A stretch of 64,000 bases of DNA, taken from Meloidogyne chitwoodi (Eukaryota; Nematoda; Chromadorea; Rhabditida; Meloidogynidae). The stretch lies in NCBI GenBank assembly GCA_015183035.1, contig JACZZP010000002.1, positions 744,001 through 808,000 on the forward strand, in the 5' to 3' direction. The notes below the pieces were generated by a model, which was not told the origin of the DNA, did no database searches, and saw nothing but the letters and a program-made list of their open reading frames with translations. A program made the translations under genes and the position numbers. Below are positions 33,522-46,800 of this stretch, piece by piece (within the stretch, counting starts at the first letter, position 1; every line of letters starts with the position of its first letter).

Positions 33522-36500
33522 TTAAAATCCTCCTTGACTACCAGATGGAAAATGTGGAGGTAATGGAGGATTTCCTTGTTGTTGACCTCCTCCAATATTA
33601 ATATTATGACCATGACTATTTGTCATTTGTTGTGCTGCCATATGTTGCTGTTGTTGAAAAGCAGCAAAACTCATTTGATTATGTGTCATTTGGTTATTAG
33701 AATTAATAAAAGTTTGAGGTCCTTGTCCATAATTGGAAGATACAGGTCCTCCCATCATAAAATGCATATTATTTCCATTTGATGATGAAGGAATTTGTAC
33801 AGGAAAAGGAGCAGATGCTGCAAAAAAGAAAAAGAAAAGAAAATTAATTATAATAATTTATATTTATTTACTTGGTCCCATCGAAGTAGTAGTAGATGAT
33901 TGTTGAGGATATGGAGGTGGAGGAACAATTTGTTGTTGTTGTTGTATTCCCTGACTAATATTTGAATTAGATAAAGCAGCAAAAGAAGATGTAGAACAAC
34001 CAGGAGGAGGAATATTTCCTCCTCCTATAATTTGATTATTAGGAAGAATATTTGTTGTTGTTGAAAAATTAATATTATTATTAATTGGAAAATGTTGTTG
34101 AGAAGAAGAAGGCATTATTTGTATATTATTTAATAGACCAAAATTAGTTTGTTGTTGTTCTTCATGAATATTTGAAAGTCCTCCATATTGTTGTTGTTGT
34201 TGTTGTATTATTGTTGTTGTTGCTGTATCACTCTCTGCACGACTTAACCGTCTAAGCATACCAGAAAGTGCTGGTGTTGACGAAGAAGGATGTTGTTGAT
34301 CAAAAGATTGTTGTTGCTATAAATAAAAATAAATAAATAAATAAATAAAATAAATACATAGAATTGATGTGGTTGATGTAAAGTCATTTGTGGAATTCCT
34401 GGCAATAAACTTCCAAAAGAAGATTGATGTTGCTAAAATAATAAAATTAAATTTATATATAAAAAATAAATATTAAACCAAAAGTTGTTGTTGTTGTTGA
34501 AATATATGTTGCATTTGTTGTTGACTTTCTGCTGCAGAAGCACTAGAAGAATGTGTTAAAAGAAATTTAAGTTTTTCACGCATTGATTTCTATTTTTAAA
34601 AAATATTTTAAAAAAAAAATTAAAAGAAAAAAAAAACCGGAAAAGAACAAATAGTTTCTTCTGTTTGATCTTTAAGTAAATAACCAACAAACATATATTT
34701 AAATTGATAAAGTAAATCACAAATTGTATCCTCATATTTAAGTCTTCCAACTTTTTGAGTTAAATTACCAAGAACATGATAAATAGCTACAATCTATTTT
34801 TAAAAAAAAATAAATAAAATAAAAATAATCTCTCAAAAATATTTAAAAACACTAATAAATATATCATTAAAAAATATGTGCTTAAAATAACATTCTAAAT
34901 TCTAAAATCCTAACCTCATTCTTATAATTAGAAACACTTGAGTAAGGTATGCAAATAGAATCCTGGAAAATCAGTTAATATTATGGGATTAGAAATTTCA
35001 AATCAATTCGAATATTTCCCAATTCGAAAAGTTCAGAGACATTCTTCACTTAATTAAAGTATCCACCCAACTTAAGTTTAAAAAAAAAATTTTTTTATTT
35101 TAAAAACCTCCGTCATATGTCGATTCCGTTCCTTTTCAGTAATTCTTTGTAAATAAGGAACTACAATTCGTAAGAAATAAATCAATTGAGCTTCATTTTG
35201 TACTTTAGGTGCCAATCGTAGTACAACCAAATCAGGAATAATATTTAAAGAATTATTTCCTCCATGTTGACAAAATGAATGAAAAAGTGCCAACATTGAA
35301 AGAATTTGACCTTCAGTATGTAAATAAACTTCATGCGAAAGTGATTCAAAAAGTTGTGAAGGATCTGCATCAGGTTTAGATATTTGTTCCAAATCAAATG
35401 ATTGTTCAACTTTATCCAAAAAAGCAGATTGAAAAGAAGATGGGAGTCCAGTTAATAAAAGGCCTAAAGCATTTAAAGTATCCTAAAATTAAAAACCTTA
35501 ATTTAAAAAATAAAAAAAAAAGAACTTGAGGTCGAGATATTGGTCTACGTATTGCTAATTGAACAAGTGCATCAATAATGTCAGCAGCTGAATGTCGAGA
35601 AGCAAGTAATTCTACCCAGGCACTAGTTAAAGCTTGTGCAGCTGGCTGAGAAAAACAAAAAACATTATAACCTAATTTTAATTTAATTAAAATAAAAAAT
35701 ATATAGAAATAAGGATTCAGTCCAATAGGGAAACAAAATGCACATTTATGCTTCACTGAAAGAACATTTTGTCTAATCATTATCCTCAAACCAATAATTA
35801 TTCTTGAGAAAAACAAGAACTTTAACCACTACACTACAAAGACATATACAATATAATAAAATAAACTAACTGCAAATTCAGCAAATCTCCAATCGGAATG
35901 AACAAAAAAGGGTGGTTGATGTGTATAAGTACTGGCTTGAACAATTCTTCCTACAAGAATTCGACAGAATTTAATTATTGGCATCTTAAATATATTTTTT
36001 TTTCAAAAATTTAAAAATAAAAAATCCAAACTTGATGGTCAAGTTGAATAAATTCTGTAGTTAACAATTTTCCAACTGGAGTCCTTCCAAGTGGAGTTTG
36101 TGGCATTTCTTCTTGTTCTAATTTAAGCACAATTTCTAAAACAAACTTTCGAATTGGACGACTAAGAAATGATTGACAATTAGCAGCTTCTTGTTGATTA
36201 GAGAGTAAAATACCATCCAAAGAGTAAAGTGTTGTATATAAAAAATTCATTGGCTGAGCTTAAGATTATTTGAAAATAAAATATATTTTTTAAATAAGAA
36301 AAAATCGGAATTTTAAAGTTTTAAGGGAAACTTTTCATTCATATGGGTTTAAAATTAAATTAATATAATTTACGATGAATTCTATAAATAGGAGAGAAAT
36401 GACAAAGTAATGTGTCCATCACTGCTGGTTTCAAATCCATAAAAATAGCCTTTTGTAATAAAATATCAACAATCTTAAATAAAATATATAAATTAAATAT

Positions 36501-39500
36501 TTTAATTAAAAATGTTATTAACAGGGCATATTCGTTCAGCTAAATGTCCATAATATATAGGCAAATTATGTCCTCCCTCTCTAGAAGATTCTTGTGGTGC
36601 ATGAGGATTTATAGCACGTCTGTAAAGCTCTGTGAAGGAATATTCAGGATATTGCTGAAAAATAAAAATTGAGAAAAAAATTATTAAAATTAAAATATCT
36701 CTCATAATTGCAGAAAGAAGAAATAAATTAAATAAAAAACCTTATGATATTCAACCATTTGCATAAAAAACTCTTCGGAATTTGAACTTGTTGTTTGTGA
36801 ATGTGCTGGTGCAAAATTATAACAAGCATGTAAACGTTCAGAAAGTTGAGAAAATTTGCTTTCAAGAAGTGCTGCCAACATATAAAGAAGTGTTTTATTT
36901 GATTGGTCATCTGTAGGATGAAGGGCAATTGAAAAAAGTACACGATCGACAGATAAAAATTGATGAGAAAAAAGCATATCATTAAGTACTTTAATCATCT
37001 AAATAATAATAAAAAAATATTATTAAATGTTAATAAAATTAATTAATACATGAGGTAAATCATAATCATCATGTTGTTGTCCTTGTGTTGGTGCAGTATT
37101 ATCTTGTCCAAGCCATCCACATTTAAAAGCTAACCACTCAATTAAAATATGAGTAAGTCTATTTAATTCCCTATTTCCCAAAGAACCAAGTATTTTATAA
37201 CATAGAGCAAAAAAGTTTGGAGCTGAGGGATGTGGTTTTACTGGTTGTGGAAATTGAAAATTTGGCATTTGAAATTGATATAAACATCGAAAAATTGAAA
37301 TGAAGAGAGTAGGTGGTTGTGAAGTTGATCTTTGCTAAAAAAAATAAATAATTATTGATATTTTTATTATTAAAAAACAAACCGCAAAATATTCAGCATT
37401 TAAATGTACCAAATGATGCATTTCTTGAGAACTTGCTTGTTCTATTTCTAACATTTTTTGTGTTTGTTTAGCAATCCATTCTTCTTCATTTTGTTCCAAT
37501 TGTTCATAAAGAATTTGTTGGAAATTAATTGGAAATAATTGAATCTCAGATTTTGGCCATTGCCAATTTAATTCAATCATTATATTATGAAACATTTGAC
37601 CTTCACTTGAAAATTTATTTACATCACTCAATAATTTGGATGAACGAATTGCTTTAAGAAGAAAGGAACGGCCAATCTGATTTTTTTTTTAAACTTTTAC
37701 TAAAATAAAATTTAAAAAAACCTCAGGTATTAGTTCAAACATTTTTGGAAAAAAAGACAATAAACGTTGTAAAATGTTGGGCATATCATGTGGAAAAGTA
37801 CATTGTGCAAATCTTAATATTGTCTGCTCCAAAAGTTGTGACAATTGTACATTATTTGGTAAAGATGATTGGACAATTATTTGATTATTTAATATTTGTT
37901 CAATAACAGATATTATAAAGGCTTAAAATTTTTTAAATTATTATTTAATGTAAACAATAAATAACTTGTTCGAATTGTAATATCCCATTTCCAACCAAAT
38001 CCAATATTTTGAAGACGAAAATTCAGCAATTGCAAAAGAATAGTTAAAAAATCGTTTCGAGCCAAAAATAAATTTGGAGTCTCATTTTGAAATTGCTTTA
38101 AACTAGCAACAGCAAGTCTATAAAATTGGTTTCCACTCGGATCACATAATTCGGTACTAAGTAATAAACGAGCAATACTTTCGACGATTGCAGGTGAAGG
38201 AAGTCTAAAAAAAGGATCTTTTTAATAAATAAATAAATATTCAAAGGAAAGCACAAAAATTAATTAATTTTTTAACGCTTCCTCTTCATATACAAAAATA
38301 TTTTTTTTTTATTTTTAGAAGAAAGGATAAAATTTTTTAAATAATTTATAGCATAGAAACCTGAAAATAAATGACGGTTGTTGCTGAATTCCATTAGAAA
38401 CCGAAGGTTGATGTTGCTGAATCATTGACACATAAATCCGACTTATAGAATGATTATATATTTGTCGTTTAGCATGAAATGTTAAAGAATCCAAAAATGT
38501 TAATTCTAATGCACGAAGAAATGGTTCCGTCTTACGACCGCCTGGAAGAGTCCATTTTTCTTGTTGGATTGAGGAAGGTATCGTCTAAAAAATAATAATA
38601 ATAGTCTGAAAAAATTAAAATTTTATATTTTACTTGATTTCGTTGTTGTCCAGTTTTTGCCAATTCTGGAAAAACAGTATTATTTACATGTTCATCAAAA
38701 AGTTCTTGATTGTTGCTATATGCATTAGCTACAACCGCTAATAAAGCAAAATTTCGTTCCAATTGTTTTGAATCTTTATTGTCACGTAACTGATTTTCTA
38801 AATTTCATAAAATTAAAAATTATTTTATTAAAAATTTAACCAATAAATTCAAGTAATTTTCTAAGTTTTTCAGGAGGTTGAGGTTGTGGTAATTGTTCTG
38901 ATCCCGGCGCTGTTGAAAGAAAAGTAACAAGATGTGACCAAATTGCAGCAGGGGCGAAAAAACGGACCTAAAAAAGAATCGAAAAAATATTTTTTATTAG
39001 AAAAACAAATATGAAGTACTTAAATCCAAACAATTATTAATTTTTACCATTTCTAAAGGTTGTTCTGTTGAGCATGAATTGCCCCAATTCATCGATTTAT
39101 CAGTGTAAAGAACATTAAAAATTTCTAAAACCAATTCACGGTTTTGTACTCCAAGTCCACAACTTGATTGTAAATCTAGAATAGAAGCTTTAGAAGCTCC
39201 AACTTGTTGTTGTTGCTGCTGTTGCTGATGAGCATATTTTTCTTTCGATTTTGCATGAGAAATATATTGTAATAATATCCACATTAATTCTTCTTTAGCG
39301 TGTAAATACTAAAAAAAAGAAAAGAAATAAATATAAAATAATCAAATTCGGAAAAAAACCTGACAACTTTTCAATTGAGGTAATAACATCATTAACAATT
39401 GATTAAGAGTACAATGTCCCATATACAAAGCATAAGTAACTAAATGCGAGAGATGTAACCAATTATATTGATTTATAGGTGCAAGAACAGGTTGTTCACA

Positions 39501-41059
39501 ATCTTCCATTGCGGACATTGCTTCTAAAATTAAAAGTTGAATAACCTCATCACATTGAAGTTTAGGTAATGTTCCTTGTGGAACTGAACAACGTAAAATA
39601 TGCTAAAAAATAATTAATTAATAAAAAATCTTCCATTAAAAAAGAAACTTACATTTAAATTATCTTGTCCGTGTGGTTGTTTAAACAATATATATTGTAA
39701 ATAAGTTTGAGGAGAAGAGTTTTCGCTAGAAGAAAAATATATTTTATATATTAAAGTTCAAGGAAAATAAAATATGCCTTTCCTCGTAAAAATAAAAATA
39801 ACTTGCCTGTTGTAAGGCAAATGCGTTTTAAAGTGTAATTTGCAATGTTTTTCGTCCAACTTCCAAGCACTCCAAGTTGGGGAATTCCATGAGAATATAG
39901 GAGATGAAGGTACAGGCCACATCCAAGAACGACCAAGCATACAACCAATTTCTGCGAGAGGACGGAAAGAAGCAACCATTTCACGAATTTTTAGAGAAAC
40001 TCTCTTTGTAAATTAATAAAATAATAATTAAAAAAATAAAATAATTAACCGGTAAAAAATGAATAGAAGAAAAATCAGTATCAATTCTGCTAACTTCAGT
40101 AATAAAAAAAAGTGCTGGACAATAATTTTTTCGTCGATCAATTAAATCAATAACTAACTTTAAAAAAATTTTTTTGTTTAACTAGAATAATTTTATTTTA
40201 TAAAAGAAACCTCTTCAATAGGTTCTAATAGTTTGTGTTGATATTCATTTAACTGACAATACATTTTGTCAAGTTTTTCAACAAGTAAAAGTTTTAATAA
40301 ATCTCTCATATTTTTGTAGTCCATCTGATCCATACTTTTACGGATAAATTTTATTTTTTCTGGATTTACTCTTCTTTCCATTCGAAAATCAATGCTAGTA
40401 ACAAGCAATTGACAAGCTAGTCTAAAAAAAAATATAATCATAACTATTAGGTTAAAAATAAGAAAAAATAATACAATAAACTAATAATCTTTTTCCCAGA
40501 AGCAGTAATAATTATTTTAGTAATTATTTTATCCAAAGCATACAAATGCACTGTTTCAGTGTTTAGCAGACCAATTAGACAATAACAAGTGTTTTCAAGT
40601 TTATCCGTAGCCAAAGGATCCTTAACGATGTTATATATCTCAGAATTTTAGAGACAGAATATAAAATGGTGTTTCTTCACTTTAGTGTAGAATTTTGAAG
40701 GTTACCACAAAAGTTAAAAAATTGCAATAATTAAAATCACTGGATAATTCCAAATTTAATTTAACTCACTAAAAATTAACCTAAGTCAAAATACTTACTA
40801 CAATAGACTTAAGCAGCATACAAGCTTCAATACATGTTAATTCATCACTTCTATTATTAGATTTTTTATTATTCATAAAAGGTGCAAACATCCTTTTAAA
40901 TGTGCTAGGTCTCACATGTTGTAGAACTAACCATTTAAGTTTTTCTGCTTCATTACCAACAGCAAAATAATTAAAATTGGAATATCTTGCAGAGAAAGAT
41001 TGCTGTTCTTGTTGATGTTCAATTGAAGATAAGCTTGAAGATTGAGCACATACTTCCAT
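33522..41059 (-). CDS. sur-2: Mediator complex subunit 23 (MED23 / SUR-2)
   Basis: The start ATG is at 41059 (MEVCAQSSSLSSIEHQQEQQ) and the stop at 33522-33524, over about 20 exons. Blocks that match MED23: FIRKSMDQMDYKNMRDLLKL (about 40275-40350), SWMWPVPSSPIFSWNSPTWS followed by AWKLDEKHCKLHFKTHLPYN (about 39800-39930), LWMWVLL-like MWILLQYISHAKSKEKY (about 39240), QYPEYSFTELYRRAI and NLPIYYGHLAERICPV (about 36530-36660), and PYLQRITEKERNRHMTEV (about 35110-35160). MED23 is a roughly 1,300-residue tail/head-proximal Mediator subunit that relays ERK/ELK1 and insulin signals to Pol II; C. elegans SUR-2 acts in vulval Ras signalling. The last exons (33522-34560) form an unusual Gln/Asn/Pro-rich extension with runs such as QQQQQQ and GIQQQQQIVPPPPYPQQ. 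No disruption was noted, although several intron joins are only inferred. Confidence 0.87.
35770..35844 (-). tRNA. Degenerate tRNA-like sequence in a MED23 intron (pseudo-tRNA candidate)
   Basis: On the minus strand, 75 nt begin tgtctttg and end gattagaca, so the five outer bases pair. It contains an A-box-like tagtgtagtggtta, typical of Glu/Asp/His tRNA D-arms. The anticodon-like stem ttcttg/caagaa closes a T-rich loop, and a decayed B-box-like ggtttgaggat follows. The T-stem does not pair and position 37 is not a purine. It is therefore more likely a decayed tRNA or tRNA-derived SINE head than a working gene. Confidence 0.3.
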
Positions 41060-41480
41060 ATTTTAGTCAATTGAAATATTAAAAGTAAAAAAAAAAGTTA
41101 AATTGAAGTTAAGAAATAAAATGAATAAAAATAAAAGAAATTCGGAACGCAGTTCGACAAAAAATAGTTCGGCGCCAGAAATCTTCTAAAATAAAAATCT
41201 TGAAATTGAATCAAAATTTTTTGCAAAATTCGGATGTCTTGAAAATTGATAAAAAGTGACATTTAAAGTGTAAAAAATATTAAAAAATTAAAGAAACATA
41301 TTAATCTATATGTAAATTCGTAGAAAATTAAAAACATTTAATAAATTATCAATCAAATATTCTTTAAAAAATAAGGTTAAATATGTACTTATTTTTGAGA
41401 ATAAACAACAGGTTTTTTAAACAATTTTAAGTGAATTTGTTTATAATAAATTAAGAAGTCATTTCTTTTAAAAAACCAAA
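41060..41480. other. Intergenic, MED23 promoter side
   Basis: AT-rich region between two minus-strand genes. No coding exon or clear repeat is visible. Confidence 0.5.
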
Positions 41481-43013
41481 TCAATTCTGCAGTTTCGCCT
41501 TCTTACTCCCCGATGGAATATTGTCTTCACGATCATCTTCTTCATCCTTTCCATTTTTGGGATTCTTATCAATAGTTGCTTTACCTTTTGCTCGTTTAGG
41601 GCTTTTTTTTTGAGAATCCTTACAGTTATTGAGCATAAGTTGAAAGGTCGAAAGTTCCCCTAAATATGTTAGTTTTTTAAGTTTAAAATGTAAAAATAAA
41701 CTTTTCAAAAATACAAGCAATATTGCCAACTTTTCGCGATTCTTCATTTTAACAATTTCAGTAAAAGCCGTAAAAAAAAGATTGTAGAATGTTTTCAGCA
41801 AATCAAATTTCTCTGAATTAATACTTTGCCACTAAAATATAAAAAATGTTAATAAGTTGTGGATAATTAAAACCATTTAGAAATTTTTACAAAAATAAAA
41901 GCAAATTAGTTAAAATAAAACATACACCCGAGTTGTTCTCCAAAGCGTAAGTAAACTTATTCTGAGGCCAAATAGTGGTGTGTAAAGCCTAAAAGCAAAA
42001 AAGTAAAAATAAACATTTTTAAATTACTTTATATAAGTCCTTCATTTGTTTATCCACAAATTCAGAGAGTGCAAAATGAATAACTTAAAAATAATATAGA
42101 AATAAAGCAAATAATCAAAAGTAAAAAAATTAAATTTTGGTACCAAAAACTAGTGGATAAAAAATGAGTCAAGAACATACCATCATAATTGGAAGAAAGA
42201 AATATGAGTTTAAGAATTGGCAATTTATCAAATTCCGCAAGTTCATCAAACACAGAGAATATTCGAGCGAATGTAAATGCTACATTTTTTTCCAACTAAA
42301 ATTTATTTAACTGGTTAATTAAATTAGAAAGATCTTACATTTTTAAAATAAAGTTTTTGTTCAATTACGAATCTTTTTTGAAATTTAAGGATTAAAATGT
42401 CAAATTTTTTAGAAACACGAATATTTTCCCATTTTTGATGAAGACGAATAAAAGTGACTAATTCAAAGGTTAACTCAAATGGTAAGTTAATCTTCTTAGT
42501 TTTCATTCCATTTTAAGGCAATTTTTTACATTACTAATAAATTTTTTGGTACCAGGGAACTCGAAATGTTAAAAACTGAAGGAAATTGATCCATAAATCC
42601 ATCTGGGTGAAAACACTCCAGTTTGGTCGCATTCAAATTGTCAAAACCTTAAACGTCCAACAACACAAAACGCCAATTCGTTACTTATTTTATAAACCTA
42701 TTGACTGGAAATCTAAGGAATTAGATTTAGCTAATACAAGGGATTTGGATTTTGACTATGAATTAAACATTTTAAAATTAACCTCAAGAAATGCTTGAGT
42801 CTCAGAAACAGCTGCTGCAACAGTGTCAACGTTTTCCGGTTGTGGAACCACTTCTTTGTTTTCCTCCATAAATTGGGTCTGAGCAATGTCAATGTCTTCC
42901 GGTTGTGTAACCTCTTCTTTTTTTTCCTCCATAAATTGGGTCTGAGCAGTGTCAACGTCTTCCGGTTGTAGAACCTCTTCTTTGAATTCCTTCTTAATTT
43001 TTCCTGACTCCAT
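41481..43013 (-). CDS. Unknown protein with acidic N-terminal repeats and a basic nuclear-type tail
   Basis: The start ATG is at 43013 and the stop lies at the 3' end near 41481. The first exon holds three imperfect repeats of about 20 residues: LQPEDVDTAQTQFMEEKKEE, TQPEDIDIAQTQFMEENKEV and PQPENVDTVAAAVSETQ. Middle exons give LPFELTFELVTFIRLHQKWE, NVAFTFARIFSVFDELAEFD and KLPILKLIFLSSNYDG. Later ones give LKTFYNLFFTAFTEIVKMKN and LAILLVFLK, probably a helical repeat region. The C-terminus is Lys-rich and acidic (SPKRAKGKATIDKNPKNGKD; SGSKKAKLQN), typical of nuclear proteins. No family is recognised and the intron joins between 41830 and 42510 are approximate. Confidence 0.5.
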
Positions 43014-43865
43014 AACTTTTGAATATTTTAGATAAAAATAAACTAAAATAATGTAAGATATAATAATTGTAAAAATGAATAAAACGCGAAGGTTATTACG
43101 CTGCTCGATAATGAAAATAATGTAGTTTTAGGTAACGGAAAAAAATAGTTTTCATATTTTTTAACTATTTAGTAAGAAACAATTAAAAATTCAAATTTTT
43201 TATTTCGGTTTCGCTAACTCCAATCAATAAATTAAAAACATATTTTATCTAAAATAAAGTTAGAAATTGTCAAATAAATAAATGTTTACATCGGTTCCTT
43301 ATATAGATTTAAAAATTTTAGAGATGAGACATTATTAGACTGATTGAAAAGATATACACAATTTTTTCTCTGATTGTCTATTTTAAATTAAAAACATAAC
43401 GCTAAATTATATGCCAATTACGAGCATTTAAATTTTAATGGTATAGAAGAGTCGGGCCTGTCCAACTATGTTTTCTTTATTTCGTTAAATTTTTTAAAAA
43501 TCTGGAAAAAACCACAAATTATTCCGGAATCTAAGCACCGGATCCGGATTTTTCAGGATCCGGATTAATCCCGAAAAATAAGCCAGATCCGACTCTATTC
43601 ACGATATCAAGGTCCGGAAAAATCGATTTTACCGCAAACTAAATAAAAAATTTTACTACTAAAAATTAAATTTACTACAAATCTATTTATTAGTGAAATA
43701 ATGAAAAAGGAAATTGTAAATTAGAAAAAAACAGACTTTATTATGTATTATTAAAAAGAATTTTAAAGAAAATTAGAAAAATAGACCAAAAGAGTATAAA
43801 ACTAAAAAAAGAATTTAAAAGTATTGAAATTTTTTTTTAATTTTTAATTCCTTATTCTTTTTTTT
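43014..43865. other. Intergenic, with ccggatccgg-rich repeat patch
   Basis: Mostly AT-rich. A GC-richer patch at 43530-43640 repeats ggatccggattt- and tccggaa-type words (43550-43575 is a near-direct duplication, ggatccggattttt / ggatccggattaat). It may be a decayed element. No coding exon is seen. Confidence 0.45.
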
Positions 43866-46800
43866 TTAATAAAGTTGTTGGAATGAATGAATTTGCATTT
43901 GTTCACTTGATAAATGGCCCATATTTTTAGATTCAAGCCAATAAGTTTTGCACGAACCTTTACCCTAAAATTAATTTTTTAAATTAATTTAAAAAAATAA
44001 TATTAAATAAAAACCTTAATTTCAACTTGTCCTCGATGTTCAGTAACATATTCAGGATAATGAGTAGCCAAAAGTTGATTAGTTTGGTCACTAATTTGAA
44101 TTTTTTCTGGTAAACCAGTAGATTCCATTCTTGATGAAGTATTTACCTTTTTCAAATTATTTTTTAAAAATTATTTTAAAGTTATAAAAAAATAATAATT
44201 TAATTTTAAAGGATTATAAATAAATTTTAATTATTTTTATATAATCTTTTAAAAAATTTACAGTATCTCCAAAAAGACAATAACGTGGAGCAGTTAATCC
44301 AACAACACCAGCAGCAACCTTTTTTATTTTTAAATTAAATAAAATTAAATATTATTTTAATTTTTACCGGTCCTGAATGAAATCCCCAACGACATTTGAC
44401 CTTTTAAAAAAAATTTTTAATTTAATTTTTTTTTAATTAATTTTTACTCTTTCTTTTCGTCGATGAGGAATTTCAAAACCAGAAAGAAATTTACGCATAG
44501 AAAGTGCAACACTTGCAATAATATCAGTATGTCGATTTTGTGAAACAACACTTTGATCTTTAGGTGGAGGAATTCCAGCTACAACCATATAAGCATCTCC
44601 TATTGTTTCTACCTTAAAAAATATTTTTAAAAATATTTTTATTTTATTTTTAAAATAACCTTATAAGCTCCATTTTCAAGAATTCTGTCATCAAAACCAG
44701 CATAAATACCATTTAATAAAGTCACAACTTCAAGAGGAGAACTTTCTTGACAAATACGTGTAAAACCAACAATATTAGAGAAAAGTATAGTTGCTGAAGC
44801 AAAAGTTTCTGGAGGAACACGACGTCCAGCTTTTAATTCACTAGCAACATATCTTAATTAATTTATTTAAAAATAAATAAATTCTTTTTAAAAAATAATA
44901 CGGTGGAAGAAGTTGATTTAATAATCTATCTGCACGAGCATTAGCTTCTTCAAGCATTTCTGTTCGTTCACGAACAACTTTTTCCAGATTATTTGCATAT
45001 TGTTCCATTACTCGCATCATTTGTTCAACTAATGAACCTTTGCTAAAAAATAAATAAATAAAATAAATAATTCTTTTTAATAAATTTATTTACCATTTAA
45101 GAACAGATTCAGTATTTAAACGAACACGACGAATACCTTTATAATAACAAATATTTTTATTAAATTATTTTCAATAAAAAATAAAAAAACTTGGACGAAT
45201 TTCAGCATTTTCTGACCAACAATCAATTAAAAGAGCAGCCATATCAGGATGTATTTGAGCTTCTTTTTCTTGAATTGTTGGTTTAATATGTCTAGAACCA
45301 TCATCTCCAGAAATTCCAACACCTAAAAAAATATTAATTAATAATTTTATAAAACTTTTATTTTTTAAAATTATTATCTTGGTTGTCGTGTCTCGTATCT
45401 AAAATTTATCCAAAAATCAAATAAAAATACATTTTTATTTTGTTTTTTTATTTGTATGAATTATTGGGTATTTTTTAAAATTTAAATATTTTTAAAAAAA
45501 TGTCCTACAAATAAAAAAACTTAATTATTTAGAAATCTATTAAAAAAAAGAAAAGTTGTTTTTGGGTAAAAATTAGGAAAATAAGAATTTTACAAAAATT
45601 AATATAAAGTTATGGGGGCACTTAATAATTTGAGAAGAAAAAAAATAAACTAACTAGAAAGGTCAATATTTTTAGCGAATGGTAGATCACGAAAAAGAAT
45701 TTCATACATAACAATACCAAAAGCATAAATATCTCCTGCCTAAATAATTTTAAAAAAATTAAAAAAAAAATCTATTTTTTATTCCCTCGTAACTTTTTAA
45801 TTCCCAAAAAATTAAATTTTATTAAATTTTTATTTATTTAAATTTTTTACTTGTCTACGCATAATAGATTGTTGAACCCAATTTTGATCCATACGTCGTC
45901 GTCTATTTTGTTCACGGTTTTTTAACATTTCAGGTGGACAATAAATATTATCTTTTTTAAAAATAAATTAATTTTATAAAAAAAAAAGAGAGAAGATATC
46001 CGCATATTTTAAATAAAAAAAATAAAAAAATATGCAACTATAAATTACCACTAATTTAAAATCTTTATATTTCCCTCCCTTTTCTCAATAATAATATTAT
46101 TAAAAAAATAAAATAAAAACAAACAATTAGCTTTTAATCCTCTTCTATCAAAACAAGTTTGATTTGCTTTTTCTTTACTTCCTTTTCTTTTTTCTTTAAC
46201 AATTTCATCATCTTCATCAGATTTATAAGGTTGTATTTGTCCTTCTTTTTGCCATCTTTCTAACCTTAAAAAAATCCTTTTAATTTTATTTAAAATTAAA
46301 TTATTAAAAAAAAAACTAACATTGTAACTAAACCAAAATCTGTTAAACGAACAGACCAATTTCTGTCAATTACACAAGTTGAAGGACTTAATAAACCATG
46401 AAAACCAACTCTTGATAAATGTAAATATTCTAAACCCTATAAAAAGAAATAAAAAAATTAAATAAATAATTTTAATTTAATTATAAATAGATAGATTTAG
46501 TAAAATTTTTAAAATTGTTTTTAGCCTTTAAATACATTTTTAAAGAATTAATAAAGAAATTCTTTTATTTTTTAAATAAATAAATTTATAAAATTTATTT
46601 AATTATTTACCAAAGTAATATCACGAACAAATGCAGCATGAAATTTTTCATCCAAAACCATATTTTTATTATAAATAATATCTTGAATACTTCCACGAGA
46701 ACAAAACTTCCAAAGAATAAACCTATTAAATTAAATTATAGAATTTTTTAAAAATTTTTCCTATTTTTCTATAATTTTTCTTTAACCCAAAAGACCCTAT

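Noticed and set aside
43866..43868. Possibility that the cyclase exons belong to two genes split by the nested loci
   Set aside because: The signal peptide and first ANF-receptor exons (54419-55505), the middle exons and the transmembrane-kinase-cyclase exons are collinear and complementary, with no duplicate domains. One gene is the simpler reading.
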